Source of the DNA: JAGGSN01 sp965603725
GTDB lineage: Bacteria; Zixibacteria; MSB-5A5; UBA10806; 4484-95
DNA length: 64,000 nt
Reading direction: 5' to 3'
Assembly (NCBI GenBank): GCA_965603725.1
Contig: CBFDEC010000013.1
Coordinates: 11,034 to 75,033, forward strand
The notes beneath the pieces were generated by a model. The model was not told the origin of the DNA. It was given only the letters and a program-made list of their open reading frames with translations, and made no database searches. Of the stretch, positions 26,235-34,852 are shown in pieces; within the stretch, counting starts at the first letter, position 1, and every line of letters starts with the position of its first letter. A program made the translations under genes and the position numbers.

Positions 26235-28346
26235 TTATATTTTACTTAATTGCCTTAAATTTGTTGCAAAAAGGATTATTCCAATCATTCCAAGAACCGG
26301 CATCATTACATTAATATATATTGTCGAATACAAAATGCCAAGCCCGACAACAGCGCCTATCATTGCTCCTCCAAGGTCAATACCATATGGCAACCCTGGT
26401 TTATGATCGTAAAGTTTCGCGTTTGCGGCAAATCCCAGTCCGCCGGCGAATCCCGCCGAAGCCATCACGATCAGCAAAATCCATTGCTGGCCATGACCCA
26501 ACAACAGTAAACCAGACAGTATTCCAAAAATTAAAATAGCCAGTAACGACCCTTTATTGTTACTCTTCGGCATGTTAGGCTTCCTATTATAATTATATGT
26601 TTCCCAAAAAGCGCCGCCGGCCATTCCGGCCATAAACAGCCCCACTATAATTCCAAGCGCTATATAGAGATAGCCGCCGGCTAATTGAAAATAATATATG
26701 ACCATCAATTCAATTATGAATGAAAACGCCCCAAAATACAAGATATTTATCAGCGGCAGGAAATTACCGCCATCAAAACGGGCAAGCGCCAGAACTAAGC
26801 CCAAAACTACTATTACGAGAACTACGATATACTGATAATTTACCATCCTTTTAAAACTACGACTGAAATCCAGCATGGAAAAATAGTATGACAGCCCGTG
26901 ACCAATAGTCAGCTCCCCGGTATCCTTAACCTGTGTTGACAACTGCTTTTTAACTTGATTTAACTTAAAGCTGTTCAGTCTTGACGTTATCAAAACAGGA
27001 TTAAAATATGGCGAATCAATCTTGAGCTCATAATATCTTTTAACCATAAGCTCAGGATTAATTTCAACTGACAGACTGTCACTGCAAATAAAAGTCAGCC
27101 TGCCGCCCGGGATAACAGATACGGTATTAAAATGTTTTCTCAGGTTTGCAAAAATTTCATTCAAACGCTGTTTCAGGTCATTGCGCCAGATGCCGTCATA
27201 GGCCGGAACCGATACCGACAGAATCCCATCTCCGGATATGCTTTTCTTGCATAGGCTGAAAAATCTCCCGGTTTCATATCGCCGCTGAGACAATGACAGA
27301 AGATAGCCGAGATTAACAATAATTGCATCGAATTTCTTTTCATTATGTTTTAAAAAAGCCAGAAGGTCGGTTTTCAGGCAGTTTTTCTCTGACGGCAGGA
27401 AGTCTTGATTTATAAGCCTTCGCCATTTGTTCTCTGGATATATGAAAAGTCGGTCTATGTTTTCAGGAATAAGCCTGTCAACCATATTTGTCTGGGCTCC
27501 AATAAAGGCAACGCTGGACAAATCTGGTTTTGCCAGGTAAGGCCAGTAAAATATCTCCTGGCCGGTTATTTCATCGGGGAAATCAGCCAATTTCAGACCG
27601 CCAGAGTAAAGAGTTGTAATCTCGCCGGTTTTAATACTGTCAAACCTTATCAGCCTGCCGGATACAGAATTTTGAAAAATGAGCGGATGATAACGTATTT
27701 TCAACAGCAGCTCCTCCCATAAATTGCCAATCCCCGATAGAATAATAATTATTCCGCAAATAATAATAACTATCTTTTTGAAATAATTACCCTTAACCAA
27801 TGGAATAAAACATACACAGGCAATAAAAAGAAGAAACGAATAATCTCTACCGCCTGCGGAATAATATATTGTGGTAACGATTCCTCCAGTCAGCGCTCCA
27901 AAAGCCTCTCCCCAATAGGTCATACCTGAGCGGCATTTACCCTTATAACCGGCCGCTATCGATGAAAAAAGCCCGCCGTTTAGCAAACATACAGGCAGTA
28001 ATATGACCACAATCGCTGCCAAAAATAATCCGGGCGGGATTATTTGACCGACAAATATACCGGCAATCTTTGATACTGTAAAAAATGCAATTGCCATAAG
28101 CGCGCTGATAATGCCAAACGCTATAAACAATTTTGCTGGATTGAGTTTTTTTATAATGAGCGCACCAACGCCGGTAAACATAAGCCAGAAAAAGAAAAAT
28201 ATGCTTAAATATACTTCATTGCCGCCGGCAAACCCTACCGCAAGACGGGCATAGATTACCTGAACAGATAAGCTAATAAAGCCTAAGTAAAACGCATCCG
28301 GGATTAATCCCAAACGCCTGGAATTTCTGTCTGGCAATTGGGACAT
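26235..28346 (-). CDS. Polytopic membrane protein with spermidine-synthase-like domain
   Basis: A 703-residue protein in three parts: about six helices (residues 1-210), a soluble methyltransferase-fold/SpeE-like domain (about 210-500, with AIIVNLGYLLSLSQRRYETGRF near 330), then about six helices to the end. Membrane-fused spermidine-synthase relatives are common in deep-branching bacteria, but their reactions are mostly unproven. The expected GxGxG-like cofactor loop is weak here (AFIGAQTNMVD), so catalysis is doubtful. The start overlaps the AmrS gene by 43 bases, implying coupling. Confidence 0.72.
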   Translation of the reverse strand: MSQLPDRNSRRLGLIPDAFYLGFISLSVQVIYARLAVGFAGGNEVYLSIFFFFWLMFTGVGALIIKKLNPAKLFIAFGIISALMAIAFFTVSKIAGIFVGQIIPPGLFLAAIVVILLPVCLLNGGLFSSIAAGYKGKCRSGMTYWGEAFGALTGGIVTTIYYSAGGRDYSFLLFIACVCFIPLVKGNYFKKIVIIICGIIIILSGIGNLWEELLLKIRYHPLIFQNSVSGRLIRFDSIKTGEITTLYSGGLKLADFPDEITGQEIFYWPYLAKPDLSSVAFIGAQTNMVDRLIPENIDRLFIYPENKWRRLINQDFLPSEKNCLKTDLLAFLKHNEKKFDAIIVNLGYLLSLSQRRYETGRFFSLCKKSISGDGILSVSVPAYDGIWRNDLKQRLNEIFANLRKHFNTVSVIPGGRLTFICSDSLSVEINPELMVKRYYELKIDSPYFNPVLITSRLNSFKLNQVKKQLSTQVKDTGELTIGHGLSYYFSMLDFSRSFKRMVNYQYIVVLVIVVLGLVLALARFDGGNFLPLINILYFGAFSFIIELMVIYYFQLAGGYLYIALGIIVGLFMAGMAGGAFWETYNYNRKPNMPKSNNKGSLLAILIFGILSGLLLLGHGQQWILLIVMASAGFAGGLGFAANAKLYDHKPGLPYGIDLGGAMIGAVVGLGILYSTIYINVMMPVLGMIGIILFATNLRQLSKI

Positions 28347-29431
28347 TTCCCCTGCTTGAGATTGTTGGCGGTTATCTGAAACCCTTGCCTGCCAATTAAC
28401 AGCTTACCGCAATTATGGCAATTGGTGTTTTCAGCCTTATGGCCATAGACATTGCCTATATATGGATAATATAAACCTTTTTGCTCGGCGATATCATAAG
28501 CCCGCTCGAGCGATTCCAACGGAGTTGCCGGAAGATTCTGCAAAAGATAAGCAGGATGAAACCTTGTGAAATGAATAGGAACATCCGGGCCGATATTGTC
28601 AATCAGCCAGTCACAAAGGCCGGTGATTTCTTCCTTGCTGTCGTTTAGCCCGGGAAGCATCAGGTACACTATTTCCATCCAGACGCCGGATGATTTTATA
28701 GTAATCAACGTATCCAAAGTCGGTTTAAGTTCGCTGCTGCAGATATCGCGATAGTACGATTCGCTAAAGGCTTTCAGATCAATCTTTATCGCATCGACTA
28801 ATGGTATCAAATCGATCAGCGGTTCTTTCTCGATATAGCCGGCGGTTACAACTACCGAGCGCACTCCGCTTTTCCGGCCGCTTATTGCGCAATCAGCCAT
28901 GTACTCATAGAAGATTACCGGTTCCGAATATGTATAGGCGATTGAAGAGCATCTGTTGCTTTTGGCATACACAGCGCACTCATCCGGCGTCAACTCGAAA
29001 TGGTTAACATCCTCCGGTCGAAATTGCGATATGCTCCAGTTCTGGCAGAATTTGCAGTTCATATTGCAGCCGGCCGTGGCAATGGAGAAGGCGCTGGTGC
29101 CGGGAAGAAAATGGAAAAACGGTTTCTTTTCAATAGGATCAATATTGGCCGAACAGACTTTTGAATGCACAAGCGTATAATATTCCCCGCCGACATTTTC
29201 CCGGACGCCGCAATAACCTCTTTCGAGGTCGCTTACTTTGCATTTTCGCGGGCAGAGATAACATTCGACAATTCCACCGTTTAATTTTTTATAGTAGCGT
29301 GCAGGATGATAGCCCTCTAACTCTTTCGATTGGTTTGCAGAACTGCCGCCGCTTTCCGATAAGGCTATTTTCGGGCACATGGCTAACCCGGCGCCAATAG
29401 CTGTTGTCTTTATAAATTGTCTGCGCTGCAA
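28304..29431 (-). CDS. amrS: AmmeMemoRadiSam-system radical SAM protein with Tat signal
   Basis: A 375-residue radical SAM enzyme. The SAM-cluster motif is CNMNCKFCQNW (about residue 120), preceded by the cysteine-rich CYLCPRKCKVSD...YCGVRENVGG typical of AmrS/PflA-like proteins. The C-terminus adds a zinc ribbon (NCHNCGKLL...CPNCQTEI). Unusually, the N-terminus is a twin-arginine signal (MQRRQFIKTTAIGAGLA). The start codon is TTG. It is followed by the membrane spermidine-synthase-like gene; the MEMO1 and AMMECR1 partners are not in this window. Confidence 0.85.
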   Translation of the reverse strand: MQRRQFIKTTAIGAGLAMCPKIALSESGGSSANQSKELEGYHPARYYKKLNGGIVECYLCPRKCKVSDLERGYCGVRENVGGEYYTLVHSKVCSANIDPIEKKPFFHFLPGTSAFSIATAGCNMNCKFCQNWSISQFRPEDVNHFELTPDECAVYAKSNRCSSIAYTYSEPVIFYEYMADCAISGRKSGVRSVVVTAGYIEKEPLIDLIPLVDAIKIDLKAFSESYYRDICSSELKPTLDTLITIKSSGVWMEIVYLMLPGLNDSKEEITGLCDWLIDNIGPDVPIHFTRFHPAYLLQNLPATPLESLERAYDIAEQKGLYYPYIGNVYGHKAENTNCHNCGKLLIGRQGFQITANNLKQGKCPNCQTEIPGVWD

Positions 29432-29438
29432 AATAATC

Positions 29439-30236
29439 TCACTTTGGAGGTAATTCTAAATCACCCATATTAAAATCCGTTCCTGCAATAACCGGTTGAT
29501 GTTGATTAAGCAGAGTATCATGTGTTATAGCGTATATTCCCCGGGGTTTGCATAATATATCATAAAACCCCGGCTCTATGCCATAGAAGCCGAATACATT
29601 TGAAGCAGGCTCGCTTTTAGTATAAGTGATAACGGTTGTATCAATATCCTGCAGTAAATATACATCTGCCAGAGGTGAAACTGTGCCATGAATTCCACCG
29701 GTAGAATCGATATTGCTGAGAGTAATATTGGGTTCGAAATAATAAACGCCGCTCTGGGCATTATAAGTTATCGACGTCTTCAGATCGATATCTAAAAGAT
29801 ATGTCGTGGTCTGTTCCTCAATGACAGGTATTATGATGAAGTCCTGGAATACATTTTCAGCGCCCGGGAGTAAATTCAGATTGTAAGTCATGCCATCCAC
29901 CGTAATCTGTTCAGGGTTGAAGATGATCCTAATTGAATCGATATATCCGGCGGTCATCTCGTTTTGAATTAAAACCGCCCTGTTTCCATTTCGTAGACTG
30001 GTTAAGTCATAAGTTTGCGGCGTTGTGAAAAGATAGCTCCACGAGTTGGATTGCCCCAGCCTTGAAATAGCAATTAGATCGACGGAAACATTTACCGATG
30101 AGTAATCAGCCAGATCATCCTGAAGATACAATACGAATTCGCCTTTAGGGTCCTCCGGAATGAGACGGGGTTTATCCGAACAGGAAATTATAGTCATTAT
30201 AGAAACAACCATTAGGTATATTATCGATTTTAGCAT
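29439..30236 (-). CDS. Lipoprotein, DUF4382-like
   Basis: A 265-residue secreted protein with a lipoprotein signal (IIYLMVVSIMTIISCS, lipobox cysteine at about residue 19). The body has GEFVLYLQDDLADYSSVNVSV, a DUF4382-like beta-sandwich start, and a later TGGIHGTVSPLADVYLL segment like a carboxypeptidase regulatory-type domain. Probably a surface- or periplasm-anchored structural domain protein. Seven bases separate it from amrS. Function unknown. Confidence 0.65.
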   Translation of the reverse strand: MLKSIIYLMVVSIMTIISCSDKPRLIPEDPKGEFVLYLQDDLADYSSVNVSVDLIAISRLGQSNSWSYLFTTPQTYDLTSLRNGNRAVLIQNEMTAGYIDSIRIIFNPEQITVDGMTYNLNLLPGAENVFQDFIIIPVIEEQTTTYLLDIDLKTSITYNAQSGVYYFEPNITLSNIDSTGGIHGTVSPLADVYLLQDIDTTVITYTKSEPASNVFGFYGIEPGFYDILCKPRGIYAITHDTLLNQHQPVIAGTDFNMGDLELPPK

Positions 30237-30255
30237 TTAGACCTCCAGGTGCAAA

Positions 30256-31113
30256 TTAACCCAACAATTGTCTTTTTTCAAGATATTTCTTAAGTTTGTC
30301 TGAATTTATACATTCCGATTCGTTGATAAAAACAAGATTTTTATGAAAAGAAACCTTTTCAAAATACCTGTTAACGATTTTAACTCTATCAGGATGATGC
30401 GGCCAGACTTCGGAGGGGGGCATTTCCGGGATAACTATTTTATCGGGAAAATCATAATACTTTGATGAGTCTGCCAGGATATATACTTTTTTCTTTGAAT
30501 CAAGGCATGACAGTAGGGCGCTTGTGCCGGTCTTATTAATAAAATAGCGGCTGCTGATTAAATCGGCGCCGATAAAGGCGGCATTGACATCGTCAAGCAT
30601 CGAAAGCACCTGGCAGTCGGTGCCGTAAACAATCCGTATCGGGGACTCAGCCAGAGAGACAGCCAGCGATTTCCCCTCAAGAACAGGCCGCGATTCAGCA
30701 ACAAAGACAGCGCCCCGCCAGCCCATTTTAATCGTCTTGTGTATACTTTCGTACACCAACCCCGAGGCTGAAATAGTAACAATTGATTTGTACCGCTTGA
30801 TGATCGAGGCGGCTTTGCCGCACAGCTTATCTCTGGCAGTTAAAATATCATCCTGCAGCGACCTCAAGTAGGAAATCATATCGTTTTCCGGATGCTGGAT
30901 ATACTTTTGAACATTATCAATCAGGTTCAGGATATTAGCCATTACCGTAGGCCAGTTTGCTGAATATTCAACCAGCTTCTTAAAATCCGATCTTTTTAAT
31001 TCGCGAGCCGCTTTGATGAAAATTTTGAAGAGAGATTTTTCAATATATATTGCGCCATGACGGTTATCTGATTTGAGACGGTCGAGTTTCTTTTTAAAAT
31101 CGATGTAATTCAT
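30256..31113 (-). CDS. eIF2B-alpha/MtnA-family protein
   Basis: A 285-residue member of the eIF2B/methylthioribose-1-phosphate isomerase superfamily. The C-terminal Rossmann-like half has IVTISASGLVYESI, GWRGAVFVAESRPVLEG, AAFIGADLISSRYFINKTGTSAL (conserved aspartate and NK-G box) and KKVYILADSSKY. Bacterial relatives isomerise sugar phosphates such as ribose-1,5-bisphosphate or act in nucleotide salvage, but the substrate cannot be assigned. Its ATG was probably once fused to the rnhC stop (see the finding on the element between them). Confidence 0.78.
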   Translation of the reverse strand: MNYIDFKKKLDRLKSDNRHGAIYIEKSLFKIFIKAARELKRSDFKKLVEYSANWPTVMANILNLIDNVQKYIQHPENDMISYLRSLQDDILTARDKLCGKAASIIKRYKSIVTISASGLVYESIHKTIKMGWRGAVFVAESRPVLEGKSLAVSLAESPIRIVYGTDCQVLSMLDDVNAAFIGADLISSRYFINKTGTSALLSCLDSKKKVYILADSSKYYDFPDKIVIPEMPPSEVWPHHPDRVKIVNRYFEKVSFHKNLVFINESECINSDKLKKYLEKRQLLG

Positions 31114-31131
31114 TTAAGGACTTTTCTTATG

Positions 31132-31428
31132 AGTGTCCGACCTTTCTATAAATAATAAAATAACAACTGTCATTCCCTCGAAAGAGGGAATCCATATTGT
31201 AATATATCTTGTTCAATAACCATTACTTATAATTAACAGATAAAGCATCAATCATCATAGATTCCTGCTTACGCAGGAATGACACCTTTCGTATCTCAAA
31301 ATAAAATCCATAATTTTTTATACAACTATACATAAGGTGATGATTCTAAATCCATAAAACAAAACTAATTAGTCCCAGTCAATATTCAATAACCTGCAAA
31401 TCATTCATTCTTTTCTTAAAAATTCCAT
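31132..31428. mobile_element. MITE-like element, copy 2
   Basis: About 300 bases homologous to copy 1 at 21994 over its length, sharing GTCATTCC and GGAATGACAC blocks, AATATATCTTGTTCAATAACC and CAGATAAAGCATCAAT. The right end has diverged and lost the GTCCGGAC terminus. An 18-base direct repeat ATTCATTTAAGGACTTTT lies at 31108-31125 and 31427-31444, spanning the eIF2B-like start codon on one side and the rnhC stop on the other. Confidence 0.7.
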
Positions 31429-32076
31429 TCATTTAAGGACTTTTTTAGTGTTTTTAAAATGTATTTTAGCCACGCCAGTCAGCTTACCTTTGCCATGCAT
31501 TTTTACAAATTTAAGCAAAGCCTCATCTGTGGGGGCGCCTGCTCCCGGATGAAGATCAACATCATATGTTCTGGATAACATCCTCAAACGTCCTAAAAAC
31601 TCAGCCCGGGCAAGGATTGAGGCCGCCGCAACCGCCGGATTGCTTTCGGCTTTATGACGTTGTATAAGTCTAATTTTTTTGCCTTTTTCCTGCAGGGCGC
31701 TTAAGACCAGTTTTTCTTTCCCAAACTGATCGGTCAGGACATTCTGGCAATCGGTTTTTTCAAGAAGATTTTCTATCGATTTGGCATGAGCCCAGGCTAA
31801 CAGCCTATTAAGGTTTTTCATTTTCTGGTAAAGCTGGTTATATTTCTCGGGTCCGATTACAATAAGATTATGCGGGCATAGTCGCTTTATATGGTTAGCA
31901 ATTTCTATAACACGATTATTAGAGATTTTTTTAGAATCTTTTACCCCAACCTCTAATATAGATTTAATATTCCGGGAATCCACATAACAGGCAGCGCAAA
32001 CAAGCGGTCCAAAATAGTCCCCCTTGCCGGCCTCATCGGTGCCAATCAGGCCTTTTGCGATTAATTCATCATACAA
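31429..32076 (-). CDS. rnhC: Ribonuclease H, type 2 (RNase HIII-like catalytic domain)
   Basis: A 215-residue type 2 RNase H. IGTDEAGKGDYFGPLVCAA at residue 11 is the HIII-type form of the first catalytic block (D-E-A-G). VKDSKKIS, HKAESNPAVAAASILARAEF and a late HPGAGAP segment complete the site. It cleaves RNA in RNA-DNA hybrids. RNase HIII normally has a roughly 80-residue N-terminal TBP-like domain; this protein starts straight at the catalytic core, so it is either a short HIII or an HII with HIII-like residues. Four bases after efp, likely one operon. Confidence 0.85.
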   Translation of the reverse strand: MYDELIAKGLIGTDEAGKGDYFGPLVCAACYVDSRNIKSILEVGVKDSKKISNNRVIEIANHIKRLCPHNLIVIGPEKYNQLYQKMKNLNRLLAWAHAKSIENLLEKTDCQNVLTDQFGKEKLVLSALQEKGKKIRLIQRHKAESNPAVAAASILARAEFLGRLRMLSRTYDVDLHPGAGAPTDEALLKFVKMHGKGKLTGVAKIHFKNTKKVLK

Positions 32077-32079
32077 ATT

Positions 32080-32637
32080 TTAAGCCCGCTCAAGATATTT
32101 ACTGTCCCGAGTGTCTATCTTGATCTTGTCGCCTTCTTTTATAAACAGGGGGACCTTTATCTGAAGGCCGGTTTCGACCTTAATGATTTTAGTAATATTC
32201 GATACTGAATCGCCTTTCACAGCCGGCTCCGCCTCCACGACTTCAAGTATTACCGCCGGCGGCAACTGGACATTTACCGGATTGCCCTCATAGAGAAGTA
32301 TCTGATAGGCAACGTTCTCCTGAAGGAACCACTTCTGGTCACCGATTTGTTCCTCATTTAGGGATATCTGGTCGTAAGTCTGGGTGTCCATAAAATGGAA
32401 GCCCTCCTGGTCGTTATACAGATATTGCATTGACCTCTCCGAGAAATCGGGCTCCTCGAATTTTTCTCCGGCAGAGAACGTTTTCTCCAGAACCTGTCCG
32501 GTGCGGATATTTTTCAGCTTGGTCCAGACATTTGCCCGACGTTGGGCGGTACGGGAATGTTGGAAATCAATTATATAAAAAATTTCATTACCAATCTGCA
32601 ATCGCATTCCTATTCTAAAATTAGACGTATCTATCAT
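32080..32637 (-). CDS. efp: Elongation factor P with atypical tip loop
   Basis: A 185-residue, three-OB-domain EF-P. Start at the ATG at 32637, which follows GGAGG and matches family N-termini (MIDTSNFRIG); the longer frame lacks support. YLYNDQEGFHFMD and LFIKEGDKIKIDTRDSKYLER are family blocks. EF-P relieves ribosome stalling at proline runs. The domain I tip that normally reads PGKG or PGRG, with the modified lysine or arginine, is TAQR here: glutamine 32 sits at the modified position, followed by two arginines. Confidence 0.93.
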   Translation of the reverse strand: MIDTSNFRIGMRLQIGNEIFYIIDFQHSRTAQRRANVWTKLKNIRTGQVLEKTFSAGEKFEEPDFSERSMQYLYNDQEGFHFMDTQTYDQISLNEEQIGDQKWFLQENVAYQILLYEGNPVNVQLPPAVILEVVEAEPAVKGDSVSNITKIIKVETGLQIKVPLFIKEGDKIKIDTRDSKYLERA

Positions 32638-32734
32638 CAGTAATCCTCCATATCTGCCGGGAAATATATAACAAATCAAAGAACGGGCAAGTGAAAGTTT
32701 ATTAAAAACAGCCTGCGTTAAAACAGACAATTCT

Positions 32735-33952
32735 TTAATAGTATGCTTCCTTATTAAGAATTTCCATCATCTTATTTTCAGTTCTTAGCCAATCGGAAAG
32801 ATAATCGTATGCCGGATGACCGGTTTCAAATTCATTTTCCGGTGTTTCAGGCAGTCGCTTTAGACGCAATTTCAGCGATCGTTTAATACCCTCCTGTTTT
32901 CTGTCGTCGGCGCTAAACAGATATCCGGCCATTTCGCTGATTATGTTATTCGGTTCTCTATATGTATTCCTCATAACATCATATATGTTTTCCAAGCCTT
33001 CATAGCCAGGACCTCGGCGAAGGCTGGAGGCCTCGATTATCCCTCTATAGTTTTCAGTCTCAACATTGTATCTTGCCAGGGCGTTTTTCAATCGATTCGA
33101 TCCGCCAAATTCGGCCGCCGACTCGTCCGCATTTATTTCGGCCAGCAATGAACAATCCCTTGTAATATGTGAAACAAGTGACTGTGCGGAATAAGCAAAC
33201 AGAAACACAGGATTAATGGTATATATAAACCCGGCCGCCAGCAGATTGTCCGTCATCAACTTCAGCCGCCTGTTCAGTTTGTTGACTATTACTCCTAATG
33301 ACTGATCGCCGTCTTTAAAAGATGAAAATTGCCGGGCAAGCAGCATCTTAAAATCGCTGGCTGTCAGAAACTGCAGGCTGGCAAGACCGATTTCAATCCT
33401 TTTCGAACCGCCATCAAATACATCATTAATAGAATATACATCTTCCGTAATTTGAATTTCGGCGCCAGGAGTTATACGGATATCCGCTATGGGCGGCATA
33501 TTAAAGTGGTCCACCATCTCGTCGGCTAATTCATACAGAGCAGGCTCGTTAGTGGGCATTGCTGTCAGATAAACCGAATCATCTATTACCGGTCTTTTAA
33601 ATGCAGCAGGCAGGGCCAGGACTCCTCCAACAGCAAGCGCCGCTATAACCGACAGAAGTCCAACAGAAATTTCGACCGGCAGGGCTAAAATATAGGGAAT
33701 CGAATAGATTCCAAAAATAACTGTCGAAAATGCAATCATGAATAGACCTGTAAAGTAAATTAAAGCTATGGACTTTAGCATTATTAAGTACAGCTGATTA
33801 AAAAGGTCCTGCGACAGGCTGCCGCGGTTCTCATGTCTGCCGAGCAAGCCCCTGTCGAGATAAAAGCATATAATACCGAAACAGAGCCCTGTGCCGAGAA
33901 TGATCAGATTTAATTTCAACAGAAAGGCCATAAAATTCCTGCCATTATACAT
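32735..33952 (-). CDS. M48-like membrane protein with degenerate metal site
   Basis: About 405 residues with transmembrane helices at about residues 5-30, 55-85 and 90-115, then an M48-type core. The core pattern is recognisable by the late EINADESAAEFGGSNRLKNAL, which matches the conserved E-x-x-A-D-x-x-A block, and a long amphipathic region. The zinc HExxH expected before FKDGD reads RQFSS, so both histidines and the glutamate are lost. Likely a pseudopeptidase or scaffold. The start may be 12 bases further upstream. Confidence 0.7.
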   Translation of the reverse strand: MYNGRNFMAFLLKLNLIILGTGLCFGIICFYLDRGLLGRHENRGSLSQDLFNQLYLIMLKSIALIYFTGLFMIAFSTVIFGIYSIPYILALPVEISVGLLSVIAALAVGGVLALPAAFKRPVIDDSVYLTAMPTNEPALYELADEMVDHFNMPPIADIRITPGAEIQITEDVYSINDVFDGGSKRIEIGLASLQFLTASDFKMLLARQFSSFKDGDQSLGVIVNKLNRRLKLMTDNLLAAGFIYTINPVFLFAYSAQSLVSHITRDCSLLAEINADESAAEFGGSNRLKNALARYNVETENYRGIIEASSLRRGPGYEGLENIYDVMRNTYREPNNIISEMAGYLFSADDRKQEGIKRSLKLRLKRLPETPENEFETGHPAYDYLSDWLRTENKMMEILNKEAYY

Positions 33953-34028
33953 CCTTCCCCCCAATTTAGAATTCGGTTTAAAGAGGAAAATGTTTAGCTA
34001 ATCATATCGATATTTTCGTCGGGATTTT

Positions 34029-34559
34029 TTATTCGGAGTCATATTTGATAAGCGAATAAAACGGGTATTTACTCAGTTTAGTAATGCCCTTGAGAAATGT
34101 TAGTTCGATCAACACCCAGACGCCGGCGACCTCGCCGCCAAGGCGTTCGACCAGTTTGCATGTCGCTTCCATTGTTCCGCCGGTTGCCAGAAGGTCATCG
34201 ATGATTAAAACCTTCATGCCATCGGAAATAGCATCTTTATGTATTTCCAATCTGGCTTGCCCATATTCGAGGCTGTATGTTTCCGACACGACATCGGCAG
34301 GGAGCTTGCCCGGCTTGCGGGCAATTATGAAGCCAACCCCAAGGCGGTCGGCCAGCGCTCCGCCGAGTATAAAACCCCGCGCTTCAATACCTACAACTGC
34401 ATCGAGACCGCTATTTTTATAGCGATCATATAAATGGTCGATAATCGCCCTAAAAGCCCGCGCATCCTTAATTAAGGTTGTAATGTCCCTGAATACAATC
34501 CCTTTCTTGGGGAAATCAGGAATGTCTCTTATTTTCTGCTTTAGCTCTTCGATGGTCAT
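34029..34559 (-). CDS. apt: Adenine phosphoribosyltransferase
   Basis: A 176-residue APRT. DIPDFPKKGIVFRDIT at the N-terminus, GIEARGFILGGALADRLG in the middle and the PRPP-binding VLIIDDLLATGGTMEA are all present. It salvages adenine to AMP. Nine bases separate it from acyP; apt, acyP and the LOG-like gene run together on the minus strand. Confidence 0.96.
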   Translation of the reverse strand: MTIEELKQKIRDIPDFPKKGIVFRDITTLIKDARAFRAIIDHLYDRYKNSGLDAVVGIEARGFILGGALADRLGVGFIIARKPGKLPADVVSETYSLEYGQARLEIHKDAISDGMKVLIIDDLLATGGTMEATCKLVERLGGEVAGVWVLIELTFLKGITKLSKYPFYSLIKYDSE

Positions 34560-34567
34560 AGCCTGGC

Positions 34568-34852
34568 CTAATATCCAATTTTGAAATCTTTGAACTCACC
34601 CGAGAATTTATCCCATACAACTTCCACGCCGGAGACAGAGCTTCCCGCAGGTCCCCTGTTTATATCCTTGAGAAAATCGTCCAACAATCCTTTAACACCT
34701 TCAGCTATAAATTCAACTCTTCCATCGGGCAGATTTCTAACCCAGCCGGTCAGTCCATACCTATTGGCTGTCTCCTGGGTGAAGTATCTGAAAAATACTC
34801 CCTGAACATGACCGGATACCCAGCCATGAACTTTAGCATAATCAGCCATCAA
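34568..34852 (-). CDS. acyP: Acylphosphatase
   Basis: A 94-residue acylphosphatase. GHVQGVFFRYF carries the phosphate-binding arginine and GWVRNLPDGRVEF the catalytic asparagine. It hydrolyses acyl phosphates such as acetyl phosphate. Its ATG overlaps the stop of the LOG-like gene. Length is normal for the family. Confidence 0.93.
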   Translation of the reverse strand: MMADYAKVHGWVSGHVQGVFFRYFTQETANRYGLTGWVRNLPDGRVEFIAEGVKGLLDDFLKDINRGPAGSSVSGVEVVWDKFSGEFKDFKIGY

